64,000 nucleotides of DNA from Streptomyces albireticuli (GCF_002192455.1 NZ_CP021744.1:3936001-4000000); one strand, 5' to 3'; positions 35,415-43,870 are shown, numbered from the stretch's first letter. Made by a program: numbers and translations. Notes: generated by a model not told the origin, from the letters alone.

Positions 35415-35849
35415 TCAGCTGAGTCGTTCGGCCGCCGCGTTGTAGCGCAGCAGATAGGCGGCGAACCGACTGAGGTCGGCCTCGTCCCAGCCGGCCAGGC
35501 GCTCCTCGAAGGCCGACCGGCGGGTGGCGGCGACCTGGGCGAGGGTCGCGACGCCGTGCGCCGTGAGGTGCAGCACCTGGACGCGGTGGTCGTCGGGGTC
35601 GACCCGGCGCTCGACCAGTTCCAGCTTCTCCAGGGCGGCGACCTGCCGGCTGACCGTGGACTTGTCGAGCAGGTAGTGCGCGGCGAGGTCGGTGGCCCGG
35701 CAGCCCTGCCGGTCCTCCAGGTGTGCCAGCAGGGTGAAGGAGACCAGCGAGAGCTCGGGGTGGGTCCGGGCGGCGCTGGCCCGCGCGCGGCGCGCGAAGG
35801 CGGTCATCTCGCGCTGGATGGTCTCGACGGACTCGTCTCGGTGCGGCAC
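35415..35849 (-). CDS. MarR-family transcriptional regulator
   Basis: 144 residues with the winged-helix fold of MarR regulators: recognition region CRATDLAAHYLLDKSTVSRQ followed by VAALEKLELVERRVDPDDHR, the wing. The start was set at GTG 35849 (VPHRDESVETIQREM) behind GGGAG; the longer open frame runs into the operator. A perfect palindrome lies just upstream and the divergent gene codes for a YhgE-like membrane protein, so it probably represses both itself and that gene. Ligand unknown. Confidence 0.9.
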   Translation of the reverse strand: MPHRDESVETIQREMTAFARRARASAARTHPELSLVSFTLLAHLEDRQGCRATDLAAHYLLDKSTVSRQVAALEKLELVERRVDPDDHRVQVLHLTAHGVATLAQVAATRRSAFEERLAGWDEADLSRFAAYLLRYNAAAERLS

Positions 35850-35871
35850 GGAGGGCTCCCTTTCCGGATGT

Positions 35872-35888
35872 AGTTGTACAGTACAACT
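35872..35888. promoter_or_regulatory. Candidate MarR operator
   Basis: Perfect 17-bp palindrome AGTTGTACAGTACAACT, 22 bp upstream of the marR start. A degenerate second copy, AGTTGTATAAGCCAACT, follows at 35898-35914. Both lie in the divergent promoter between the MarR regulator and the membrane protein gene. Size and place fit a MarR dimer site. Confidence 0.8.
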
Positions 35889-35989
35889 TAGAGCAAGAGT
35901 TGTATAAGCCAACTATCTGTCCCGAGGGCCGGGGAACCGGCCGGGGTGCCGGCCCCACGCGCCGGCCCGAGGGACTGGAGGGACCGTCC

Positions 35990-37141
35990 ATGAGTTCCGC
36001 TTCCGCGCAGGGGGCCCACGGGGCCCACGGGGCCCACGGGGCCCACGGGGCCCACGGGGCCCACGGGGCCCACGCGGCCCGTACGGCGCACGGGGCCGCC
36101 GGTGCGGCCGGGCTGCGCCATGTCCTGATCCACCTGCTCACCCCGCTGCTGATGTGCGTCGGGATGGGGCTCGCCTACCTGGGGGCGTTCGCGACCCCGT
36201 CCCCGCACGACATGCCGGTCGCGGTCGTCGGCAGCGGCGCCGCTCCCCAGGCGCTGGCGCGGAGCCTCGGCGAGAAGGCGGACGGCGCCCTGGAGGTCCG
36301 TACCGTGGCCGGCCGGGACGAGGCGGTGCGGCAGCTGCGGAGCCAGGACGTCTTCGGCGCGTACGTGCCCGGCGACCGGGGGCGGCCGCCGGAGCTGCTG
36401 GTGGCCACGGCCGGCTCCGACACCACCGCGACGGCCGTGGAGAAGGTCTTCACCAGGGTCGCGGCGGCGCAGGGCGCCCCGCTGAAGGTGACCGACGTGG
36501 TGCCGGCCGCCGAGGACGACCCGACCGGGCAGGGCATCTTCTTCCTGCTGGTCGCGCTGAGCATCGGCTCGTACGCCTCGGTCGCGGTGCTCGGCGGCGC
36601 GGGGGCGGTGCTGCCGATGCGGCTGCGCGCGCTGCTGGCGGCCGGGACGTCGCTGGTGGTCAGCCTGATCGGGGTGGCGTTCGCCGGGCCGGTCTTCCAT
36701 CTGGTCGACCACGGGCTGGCGGGTCTGTGGGGGCTGGCCTGGATCTATTCGGCGGGCATCCTGTTCGTCGGCGTCGGGCTGCACACCTTCCTCAAGCGGT
36801 GGACGACGCTGGGCGTGATGGTCCTCTTCGTGATGCTCAACTTCACGAGCTCCGGCGGCGTCTTCCGGCCCGAGCTCCAGAACGGATTCTTCGCCGGGCT
36901 GCACGGCTTCTGGAACGGCGCCGGGTTCGTGGAGGGCACGCGCAGCCTCGTCTACTTCGGCAGCGAGGGACTGGGCGGGCACGTGACGACGCTGGTGCTG
37001 TGGCTGGTGGCCGGAGCGGTGGTCGTGGGCGTGGCGTGGGCCGTCGAGGCCGCGCGGGCACGGCGTGCTTCCGGTTCCGCCGAACCCGGGCGGCGCGGAG
37101 GGGACATGGAGGAGGAGATGGAGGAAGCGGTCGGGGTCTGA
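35990..37141 (+). CDS. YhgE/ABC-2-like membrane protein with (GAH)7 N-terminal repeat
   Basis: 383 residues. The N-terminus contains seven perfect Gly-Ala-His repeats (residues 8-28). Then come a first membrane helix (LLTPLLMCVGMGLAYLGAFA), an extracytoplasmic domain of about 130 residues, and five further helices (for example IFFLLVALSIGSYASVAVLG and LWGLAWIYSAGILFVGVGLH), ending in an acidic tail. The one-plus-five topology with a large outer loop is that of YhgE/Pip and ABC-2 permease-like proteins. No ATPase gene is adjacent. It is divergent from a MarR regulator, an arrangement typical of drug- or stress-inducible exporters. Confidence 0.75.
   Translation: MSSASAQGAHGAHGAHGAHGAHGAHGAHAARTAHGAAGAAGLRHVLIHLLTPLLMCVGMGLAYLGAFATPSPHDMPVAVVGSGAAPQALARSLGEKADGALEVRTVAGRDEAVRQLRSQDVFGAYVPGDRGRPPELLVATAGSDTTATAVEKVFTRVAAAQGAPLKVTDVVPAAEDDPTGQGIFFLLVALSIGSYASVAVLGGAGAVLPMRLRALLAAGTSLVVSLIGVAFAGPVFHLVDHGLAGLWGLAWIYSAGILFVGVGLHTFLKRWTTLGVMVLFVMLNFTSSGGVFRPELQNGFFAGLHGFWNGAGFVEGTRSLVYFGSEGLGGHVTTLVLWLVAGAVVVGVAWAVEAARARRASGSAEPGRRGGDMEEEMEEAVGV
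36011..36073 (+). repeat. Seven perfect 9-bp tandem repeats (GGGGCCCAC)
   Basis: Seven identical units in a row within the 5' end of the membrane protein gene. Each unit encodes Gly-Ala-His, so changes in copy number keep the frame. The identity of the units at every base points to recent slippage. Confidence 0.95.
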
Positions 37142-37393
37142 CCGCTGTCAGTGACGGGGGGTAGCTTCGAAGGAGTCCGCGTGGGCGTGGAGGGGGAGGG
37201 GCACGATGTCGCGACTGCCGTACGTACCGGGGTTCGCGGGTCCGGCGGGGGCCGGGCTGCCGGGGATCCCGGGGGAGTCAGGGGTGCTGGGGGCGTCCGG
37301 GATACCGGGTGCGGCGGTTCCGGGCGGGGGGTCCGGGCCGCTGGGGGAAGCTGAGGACGGGCGCGAGGGGCGGCCGGGGGCTTCGGGGCCGCC

Positions 37394-38728
37394 TTGTCGC
37401 CCAAGGGGGCGGGCAAGGCGCTGCGGGCCCGGGTGCCGCGCGCCGAGCACGCCGAGTGGGAGGCGGACGCGGGCCGCCCCGGGGCGGTCGAGATGGTCGA
37501 GGCGTCGAACGCGGGCCGGCTGCCGCGGCTGACGCCTATACGGGTGGGGCGGATGGCCGCCTCGCCCTTCGCCTTCCTGCGCGGCTCGGCCGGGCTGATG
37601 GGGTACGACCTGGTGCGTACGGCCGTGACGGGGATCGGCGCGCAGATATGCGGCGACGCCCACGCCGCGAACTTCGGGCTCTACGGCGACGCCCGCGGCG
37701 GCTTGGTCGTCGACCTCAACGACTTCGACGAGACCCTGCACGGCCCCTGGGAGTGGGACCTGAAGCGCCTCGCGACCTCGCTGGTGCTCGCGGGGCGGGA
37801 GGCGGGCGCGGGCGAGGACACCTGCCGGGCGGCCGCCCGGGACGCCGTGGGTTCCTACCGGCGCACGATGCGGCTGCTGGCTCGGATGCCGGTGGCCGAC
37901 GCGTGGAACGCCATCGCCGACGAGCGGCTCGTCACGCACGCCGACGCCCGGGAGCTGGTGGGCACGCTGGAGCGGGTCGAGGAGAAGGCCCGCCGGAACA
38001 CCAGCGCCCGCTTCGCCGCGAAGGCGACGGAGAAGGCGGACGGCGGGCGGCGGTTCCTGGACGCGCCGCCGGTGCTGAGCCGGGTGCCGGACGAGGAGGC
38101 GACGGCCGTCGCCATGGCACTCCCCGGCTATCTGCGCACGCTGCCGGAGGAGCTGCTGCCGCTGCTCGGGCGCTACGAGGTGCAGGACGTGGCCTTCCGG
38201 GTGGTGGGCACGGGGAGCGTGGGCCTGCGCTCGTACGTGGTGCTGCTCCTCGACCACCGCGGCGAGCCGCTGGTCCTCCAGGTGAAGGAGGCCCGGCCCT
38301 CGGTTCTGCTGCCGTACGCGGAGAAGGCCGGCTTCGCGCCGCCCGCGGCGGGCCACGAGGGGCGGCGCGTGGTGCTCGGGCAGAAGCGGATGCAGGTGGT
38401 CAGCGATGTGCTGCTCGGCTGGGCGACGGTCGAGGGCCGGCCCTACCAGGTGCGGCAGTTCCGCAACCGCAAGGGCAGCGTCGACCCGGCGGCCCTGGCC
38501 CCCGACGAGCTCGACGACTACGGGCGGATGACGGGCGCCCTGCTCGCCCGCGCGCACGCGCACAGCGCGGACCCCCGGCTGATAGCGGGGTACTGCGGGA
38601 AGTCGGCGGAGCTGGACGAGGCGGTCGCGAGCTTCGCGAAGGCCTACGCGGACCGGACGGAGGAGGACCACGGGGAGCTGGTGACGGCGGTCCGCGGCGG
38701 GCGGCTGGCGGCGGAGGCGGGGGTTTAG
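37394..38728 (+). CDS. DUF2252 family protein
   Basis: 444 residues. DUF2252 proteins are related to the aminoglycoside phosphotransferase/kinase-like fold; the function is unknown. Conserved segments are ARVPRAEHAEW near 12, RMAASPFAFLRGSAGLMGYD near 53, CGDAHAANFGLYGD near 86, DLNDFDETLHGPWEWDLKRL near 107 (kinase-like Asp residues) and RQFRNRKGS near 354. The only start in this frame is TTG 37394, without a good ribosome binding site. A well-placed ATG at 37206 behind GGGGGAGGGG opens another frame that could join this one by a one-base shift near 37376-37387, so the annotated start is doubtful. Confidence 0.8.
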   Translation: MSPKGAGKALRARVPRAEHAEWEADAGRPGAVEMVEASNAGRLPRLTPIRVGRMAASPFAFLRGSAGLMGYDLVRTAVTGIGAQICGDAHAANFGLYGDARGGLVVDLNDFDETLHGPWEWDLKRLATSLVLAGREAGAGEDTCRAAARDAVGSYRRTMRLLARMPVADAWNAIADERLVTHADARELVGTLERVEEKARRNTSARFAAKATEKADGGRRFLDAPPVLSRVPDEEATAVAMALPGYLRTLPEELLPLLGRYEVQDVAFRVVGTGSVGLRSYVVLLLDHRGEPLVLQVKEARPSVLLPYAEKAGFAPPAAGHEGRRVVLGQKRMQVVSDVLLGWATVEGRPYQVRQFRNRKGSVDPAALAPDELDDYGRMTGALLARAHAHSADPRLIAGYCGKSAELDEAVASFAKAYADRTEEDHGELVTAVRGGRLAAEAGV

Positions 38729-38832
38729 CCGGGCCCTGCCGGGCCCCGCCGGGGGCCGATCAGGGGTCGGCCGGGGCGGGTGGGAGCGGGCGTGCCCGTG
38801 AGGCACTCGGGAGCTCGTACGCTGGGCGGGTG

Positions 38833-39642
38833 ATGACACCCGAAGCCGAGCAGAGCCCGAACGCGCGCGAACCGGGTACCGAGCGCCTGGAACAGGCGGT
38901 GCGGACGGCCGAGCAGGCGCTGATCGAGTTCGAGATCGCCGTGGAGACCTTCCGGGTGGAGGTGGAGAACTTCTCCCGCCTCCACCACCAGCGCCTCGGC
39001 CCGATGTACGCGCACCTGGACGAGCTGGAGGCCCGGATCGCGGAGGCCGTGGCCGCCCGTACACAGGACCCGGAGGACCTGCGGAAGGCGCGGGAGGCGC
39101 GCGCCATGGCGCAGCCGCTGCCCGGTGTGGAGGAGCTGTTCGGCGGCTGGATGGACTCGGACGGGCTGTCGCCCGAGGCCCAGGCGATGCTCACCGAGCG
39201 GCCGGTACGGCCGCCGGAGCGGGTGCGGCCGAGCGACGAGGCCCGCCGGGTCTTCCGCGAGCTGGTCCGCAAGGCCCACCCGGACCTGGCGCGCGACGAG
39301 GCGGAGCGGGTGCGCCGCGACGAGTTCATCGTGCGGGTCAACGCCGCGTACGCGGCCGGGAACGAGACGCTGCTCCTGGAGCTGGCGGAGGAGTGGGCGG
39401 CGGGCCCGGTGCCCGAGGAGCTCCGCCCGAGCCGTGCCGAGGAGCTGTACGCCCGGCTGGAGTGGCTGGCCCGGCGCAAGGAGATGCTGTCGGCGCTGGC
39501 CGCGGAGCTGGAGGGCTCGGCGATCGGCTCGATGATCAAGATGGCGCCGGACGACCCGGACGGTCTGCTGGCGGAGATCGCCGACGGGCTGCGTGCCCAG
39601 GTCGCCGAACGGGAGGCCCATCTGGCCTCGCTGGTCGGGTAG
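38833..39642 (+). CDS. J-domain-like protein
   Basis: 269 residues. The N-terminal half is helical and charged (ERLEQAVRTAEQALIEFEIA, then YAHLDELEARIAEAVAARTQ), a probable coiled coil. From about residue 135 a J-domain-like helix pair appears, RVFRELVRKAHPDLARDEAE, with the diagnostic HPD, followed by FIVRVNAAYAAGNETLLLEL. The HPD motif is how J proteins stimulate DnaK/Hsp70. The C-terminal third is again helical. No DnaK gene is nearby. The start is ATG 38833; the GTG directly before it is an alternative. A rhodanese gene follows after 10 bp. Confidence 0.75.
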   Translation: MTPEAEQSPNAREPGTERLEQAVRTAEQALIEFEIAVETFRVEVENFSRLHHQRLGPMYAHLDELEARIAEAVAARTQDPEDLRKAREARAMAQPLPGVEELFGGWMDSDGLSPEAQAMLTERPVRPPERVRPSDEARRVFRELVRKAHPDLARDEAERVRRDEFIVRVNAAYAAGNETLLLELAEEWAAGPVPEELRPSRAEELYARLEWLARRKEMLSALAAELEGSAIGSMIKMAPDDPDGLLAEIADGLRAQVAEREAHLASLVG

Positions 39643-39652
39643 CGTCGGGGTC

Positions 39653-40000
39653 ATGCATTTCGGTTCTGGGGTTCCCACGGTCGGCGTCGACGCGCTCTCC
39701 TCCGACGACTTCCTGCTCGACGTCCGTGAGCAGGACGAGTGGACGGCGGGGCACGCGGAGGGTGCGCTCCACATCCCGATGAGCGACTTCGTCGCCCGCT
39801 ACGGCGCCCTGACGGAGCAGGCTCCCGACGGCGGCCGGATCAACGTGATCTGCCGCTCGGGCGGCCGCTCCGCGCAGGTGACGGCCTACCTCGTCCAGCA
39901 GGGCCTGGACGCGGCGAACGTCGACGGCGGCATGCAGGCCTGGGAGGCCCTCGGCCGCCCGGTCGTGGACGCCGACGGGGCGCCCGGCACGGTGATCTAG
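39653..40000 (+). CDS. Rhodanese-like domain protein
   Basis: 115-residue single-domain rhodanese. Landmarks are LLDVREQDEWTAGHAEGALH (about 22-41), IPMSDF, and the active-site loop VICRSGGRSAQVTAYL with the catalytic Cys near residue 66. It may transfer sulfane sulfur; the acceptor is unknown. ATG 39653 was chosen because the family begins at VPTVGVDAL; the open frame begins 60 bp earlier inside the J-domain gene. It follows the J-domain gene by 10 bp. Confidence 0.9.
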   Translation: MHFGSGVPTVGVDALSSDDFLLDVREQDEWTAGHAEGALHIPMSDFVARYGALTEQAPDGGRINVICRSGGRSAQVTAYLVQQGLDAANVDGGMQAWEALGRPVVDADGAPGTVI

Positions 40001-40149
40001 CCGGGGCGGGCGGGCCGGGTCCACCGGCCGCGACGTCGGCTGGTTTGCGGGTCGACGGAACGATCCGGGGCGCCGCCCGGGTCCTGCTGAGGGGTCGGCC
40101 GGGTTTTCCCGGCTTCCGCCGCCGGCTTATCCCGGCCTCCGCCGGGTTT

Positions 40150-41357
40150 CTAGCCGAGGGGGTGGGCGGCCAGCAGGTCGCCCAGGGCCTCCTCGTGTGC
40201 CGCCGCGGGGCCCAGCGAGAGCTCCAGCTGCTTGGCCCAGGCGTGATACCGGTGCAGGGCATAGGTGGTGTCCGCGCCGAAGCCGCCGTGCAGGTGCTGG
40301 GCGGTCTGGACGATACGGCGGACACCTTCCGAGGCCCAGATCTTGGCGACGGCCAGGTCGGCGGCGGCCGGGAGCGCGCCGTCGGCCCCGGATTCCAGCC
40401 GCCACGCGGCCTGCCAGAGCGTGGCCTCCATCGCCCGCAGGTCGATGTAGCGGTCGGCGGCCTGGACGGCCACGGCCTGGAACGTGGCGATCGGGAAGCC
40501 GAACTGCTCGCGCTTGGCGGTGTACGCGCCCGTCATCCGCGAGACCGCCGTACCGACGCCGAGGGCCAGAGCACAGGTGCCGACGGTGAGCAGGCCGCGC
40601 AGCCGCTCCCACGCCCCCGCGGTGGTGATCACCTCGTCGCCGGTGAGATGTACGGAGTCCAGGTGGAGCTCGGCGTAGCGCTCGCCGTTGGTGGAGACCT
40701 GGTCGGCGAGGGTGACTCCGGGGTGGCCGCGGGAAACGAACGCCAGGAGGGGGCCCTCCCCCCTCCCCCACCCCGCCCCGCCCCGCTTTTCTCGTTCGGT
40801 TCCTCGGCCGCTGGTTCCGCGGGCTGTTCTGCCCTGCGCGCGGGCAGCAGCACCAGGTCGGTGCCGGCCGCCCACGGCACGGCGGTTTGCACCCCGTCCA
40901 GGAGCCAGCCGCCGGGCTCGCCGGGCACCGGGCGGGCCGTGACGGCCAGTTCGGCCGGGTCGTGGCCGGTGCGGCCGCTGGACGCGGCGGTGACGGTCAG
41001 CTCGCCACGACCGATCGGCGGCAGCAGCCGGGCGGCCACCGGGCCTCCCACGGCGGCCAGCGTGAGGGCGGCGGCGCCGGTCTCCAGCAGCGGCACCCGG
41101 GCGAGGACCTGCCCGGCCTCGCGCAGCACCAGACACAGGGCGAGCGGGCCGAGCCCCGCGCCTCCGTGCTCGGCCGGGCTGTACAGGCTCAGCAGGTCGG
41201 CTCCGGCGAGCCGGTCCCACAGGGCCCGGTCGAAGTCCTCGGCCACCGCGCCTGGGGTGAGGGCCGGGCTGGGGACGCCGTCGGGGGAGACCCCGGCGAA
41301 GACCGTTCCGGCCGCCTCCTCGGCAGCCCGCTGCTCCTCGGTGAAGGTGAAGTCCAC
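40150..41357 (-). pseudogene. Acyl-CoA dehydrogenase, broken by a frameshift
   Basis: Flavin-dependent acyl-CoA dehydrogenase split over two frames. The 5' part (41357 to about 40790) has VDFTFTEEQRAAEEAAGTVF, DRLAGADLLSLYSPAEHGGAG and GGWLLDGVQTAVPWAAGTDL. The 3' part (about 40735 to 40150) has GHPGVTLADQVSTNGERYAE, REQFGFPIATFQAVAVQAAD, and YALHRYHAWAKQLELSLGPA. The break lies in a run of G/C homopolymers at about 40740-40790. Each part is otherwise intact, so either a one- or two-base sequencing error or a recent frameshift explains it. GTG 41357 follows AGGAGGA. A TGACG-type dyad lies upstream. The substrate is unknown. Confidence 0.8.
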
Positions 41358-41393
41358 TGCCGTCCTCCTGCGAGCCGCTGCCGACACCTGAAC

Positions 41394-41406
41394 TGACGGG
41401 GCGTCA
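41394..41406. promoter_or_regulatory. Candidate operator of the acyl-CoA dehydrogenase gene
   Basis: Perfect dyad TGACGGGGCGTCA, 37 bp upstream of the acyl-CoA dehydrogenase start. Similar short dyads are bound by TetR-family repressors of fatty acid or CoA-ester genes; which regulator acts here is unknown, and no such gene is adjacent. Confidence 0.5.
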
Positions 41407-41525
41407 ACTTAGAACAGTTTGCAGGAATTGGGAACAGTCGGCGGCCCGGAACGGGCGGCGGGTCGTGGGCGGGTGAGGAGCCGGGGCGCACAGTGGCCCG
41501 GCCCGCGGCAGGCACCGCTCCTCGT

Positions 41526-42617
41526 TCAGCGGTCGAAGTCCAGCTCCACCTCTTCCGTCGTCGGGCGCGACTGGCAGGCCAGCACATACCCGGCCGCCAC
41601 TTCCTCCGGCTCCAGGGCGAAATTCCGCTCCATCCGCACCTCGCCCGTGACCAGATAGGCCCGGCAGGTGCCGCAGACACCGCCCTTGCAGGCGTACGGG
41701 GCGTCGGCGCGGTTGCGCAGGACCGCCTCCAGCAGCGACTCCCCCTCCTGGACCGGCCAGCTGCCGCTGCGCCCGTCCAGCTGCGCGGTCACCGTGCTGT
41801 GGGCGGGTGCGGGCACCGCCGTCGCCGAGGCCTCGGCAACGGGGGCGGTGGACTCGACGTGGAAGATCTCCTGGTGCACCCGGTCCCGGGGGACGCCCAG
41901 ACCGCCCAGCGCCTGCTCGGCCCCTCGCACCAGCCCGTGCGGTCCGCACAGATACCAGCCGTCGATCGCCTCCACCGGCAGCAGCGCGGGCAGCAGCCGC
42001 GCCAGCCGCTCCTCGTCCAGTCGGCCGGACGGCAGGCCCGCCTGCTGCTCCTCCCGGGAAAGGGTGTGCACCAGCTGGAAGCGGTCGGGATAGCGGTCCT
42101 TCAGGTCGGCGACCTCCTCCAGGAACATCGCCGAGGCCGCGGTGCGGTCGCTGCGTATCAGGCAGAAGCGGGCGTCCGGTATCCGCGCGAGCAGGGTCGA
42201 GGCGATGGACAGGACGGGGGTGATGCCGCTGCCGCCGACGATCGCCGCGAAGTGCCCGGCGCGGGGCTCCAGCACGAACCGGCCGACCGGCGTCATCACC
42301 TCCACGGTGTCCCCGGCCGCCAGCTCTTTCAGGGCGTACGTGGAGAACACCCCGCCGTCGACCAGCCGCACCCCCACCCGCAGCTCCGCCGGCCCGGCGT
42401 CCGCCGGGTCCGGGGCGAGGCCGCAGAGGGAGTAGGTGCGCCGGATCTCGCCGTCCTCGGTGTCACGGCGGACCGAGATGTGCTGGCCGGGGGCGTAGCG
42501 GTAGGCCTCGCGGAGCTCCGGGGGCACGGCGAGGGTCAGGGCGACGGAGTCGTCGGTGAGGGCGTCGACGGCGGTCACCCGCAGGGGGTGGAAGGCGCCA
42601 TGGCGGGCCGCTGCCAT
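41526..42617 (-). CDS. paaE: 1,2-phenylacetyl-CoA epoxidase reductase subunit PaaE
   Basis: NADPH-dependent oxidoreductase that feeds electrons to the PaaABC di-iron oxygenase. The 363-residue product has an FAD domain (APGQHISV, RRTYSLCG), an NADP domain (GGSGITPVLSIAS near 138, LCGPHGLV) and a C-terminal plant-type [2Fe-2S] domain with CKGGVCGTCRAYLV and VLACQSRPT supplying four cysteines. It is the last gene of paaABCDE; its ATG lies 3 bp before the end of paaD on the coding strand. Confidence 0.95.
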   Translation of the reverse strand: MAAARHGAFHPLRVTAVDALTDDSVALTLAVPPELREAYRYAPGQHISVRRDTEDGEIRRTYSLCGLAPDPADAGPAELRVGVRLVDGGVFSTYALKELAAGDTVEVMTPVGRFVLEPRAGHFAAIVGGSGITPVLSIASTLLARIPDARFCLIRSDRTAASAMFLEEVADLKDRYPDRFQLVHTLSREEQQAGLPSGRLDEERLARLLPALLPVEAIDGWYLCGPHGLVRGAEQALGGLGVPRDRVHQEIFHVESTAPVAEASATAVPAPAHSTVTAQLDGRSGSWPVQEGESLLEAVLRNRADAPYACKGGVCGTCRAYLVTGEVRMERNFALEPEEVAAGYVLACQSRPTTEEVELDFDR

Positions 42618-43127
42618 CTACAACTCCTTGAAGTGATCGAACGGTTCGCGGCATGCCTCGCAGCGGCGCAGGGCCTTGCAGGCGGTGGAGGAGAAGCGGC
42701 TGAGGAGGGTGGTGTCGGTGGATCCGCAGTGCGGGCAGCGGATGCCGAGGGACACCGGCACCGGGCCGCCCGGGCCGCTGACACGCGGCGGCGCCACCCC
42801 GAACTCGGCGAGCTTCCGGCGGCCTTCGGCCGTGATGTCGTCCGTGGACCAGGCCGGGGTGAGGACGGTGCGGACCTCGACCTCGGGGATGCCCTCGTCG
42901 TGCAGCACCCGCTCGATGTCCGCGGCCATCGCCTCGATGGCCGGGCAGCCGGTGTAGGTGGGGGTGAGCTCCACCTCTACCCGGCCGGGGCCGGACATCT
43001 GGAGTCCGCGCAGGACGCCCAGCTCCGCGAGGGTCACCACCGGGAGCTCCGGGTCGGGGACGGCGCCCGCCAGCTCCCGGAGCCTCTCCTCCAGTGGGGT
43101 GGGCAGCGCGGCACGGGCGGTCACCAT
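42618..43127 (-). CDS. paaD: Phenylacetyl-CoA epoxidase assembly protein PaaD
   Basis: 169-residue MIP18/SufT-like protein that probably helps iron-sulfur assembly for the epoxidase system. It has LAGAVPDPELPVVTLAELGV (about 20-39), TYTGCPAIEAMA, and a C-terminal zinc-ribbon-like CPHCGST...CEACREPFDHF. ATG 43127 overlaps the paaC stop at 43121; the long open frame upstream is a shadow of paaC. It is the fourth gene of paaABCDE. Confidence 0.93.
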   Translation of the reverse strand: MVTARAALPTPLEERLRELAGAVPDPELPVVTLAELGVLRGLQMSGPGRVEVELTPTYTGCPAIEAMAADIERVLHDEGIPEVEVRTVLTPAWSTDDITAEGRRKLAEFGVAPPRVSGPGGPVPVSLGIRCPHCGSTDTTLLSRFSSTACKALRRCEACREPFDHFKEL

Positions 43128-43870
43128 GACGCCCCCGGGTGGCTGCGGTGCAGGTGCTGCATCTCGGCGAGCATCCGCCCGAACGGCTCGGTGTGCAGCC
43201 CCTGGCGCCCGGCCCCGGCCCTCCACGCGCCCACCTGGGGGCCGGTGGGGAGCTCCAGGCCGGCCTGCCGGACCGTCTTGGTGATCAAGGCCAGCCAGCC
43301 GTCGCGCAGGGCCGTGACATCCACCTCCAGGCCCTCGACCGGCTCGAAGAGCTCGCCCGTGAAGCGCCACAGGGCGTCGAGCGCGGCCCGCATCCGGCGG
43401 TGGCTCTCCTCGGTGCCGTCGCCGAGCCGGAGCGTCCAGTGCTCGGCGTGGTCGCGGTGGTAGGCGACCTCCTTGACGGCCTTGCCGGCCAGCGGGGCGA
43501 ACGGGCCTCCCCCGGCGGCCAACTGCCCGAAGAGCAGCTCCTGGTAGGTCGAGAAGAAGAGCTGCCGGGCGATGGTGTGGGCGAAGTCGCCGTTGGGCTG
43601 CTCGACCAGCTGGACGTTGCGGAAGGCGCGCTCCTCCCGGAGATACGCCAGCTCGTCCTCGTCGCCGGCGAGGGAGAGGAGGAAGCGGGCCTGGCCGAGG
43701 AGGTCCAGCGCGATATTGGTGAGCGCGACCTCCTCCTCCAGGACGGGGGCGTTCCCGGCCCACTCGGCCAGGCGGTGGGAGAGCACCAGCGCGTCGTCGC
43801 CGAGGGCCAGCGCCGCGGTCGCGGGCACCGCGCCGGCGGCGGGAGGGGTGGGTACGGGTGCCTGCTTCAC
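43121..43870 (-). CDS. paaC: 1,2-phenylacetyl-CoA epoxidase structural subunit PaaC
   Basis: 249-residue ferritin-like subunit that pairs with PaaA. It has DALVLSHRLAEWAGNAPVLE (about 28-47), NIALDLLGQARFLLSLAGDE, KAVKEVAYHRDHAEHWTLRL near 139-158 and the C-terminal RMLAEMQHLHRSHPGASW. PaaC keeps the fold but does not carry the functional metal site in characterised homologues. GTG 43870 overlaps the paaB stop by four bases (GTGA). A proline/alanine-rich leader of about 25 residues precedes the conserved part. Confidence 0.94.
   Translation of the reverse strand: MKQAPVPTPPAAGAVPATAALALGDDALVLSHRLAEWAGNAPVLEEEVALTNIALDLLGQARFLLSLAGDEDELAYLREERAFRNVQLVEQPNGDFAHTIARQLFFSTYQELLFGQLAAGGGPFAPLAGKAVKEVAYHRDHAEHWTLRLGDGTEESHRRMRAALDALWRFTGELFEPVEGLEVDVTALRDGWLALITKTVRQAGLELPTGPQVGAWRAGAGRQGLHTEPFGRMLAEMQHLHRSHPGASW

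Noticed and set aside
36011..36073. Short tandem repeats considered as a CRISPR array
   Set aside because: The units are contiguous 9-mers without spacers and lie in frame inside a gene; no cas genes are present.
33520..38728. Possible integrated genomic island at tRNA-Leu
   Set aside because: No integrase gene and no duplicated tRNA 3' end were seen, and base composition stays high except for one short patch.
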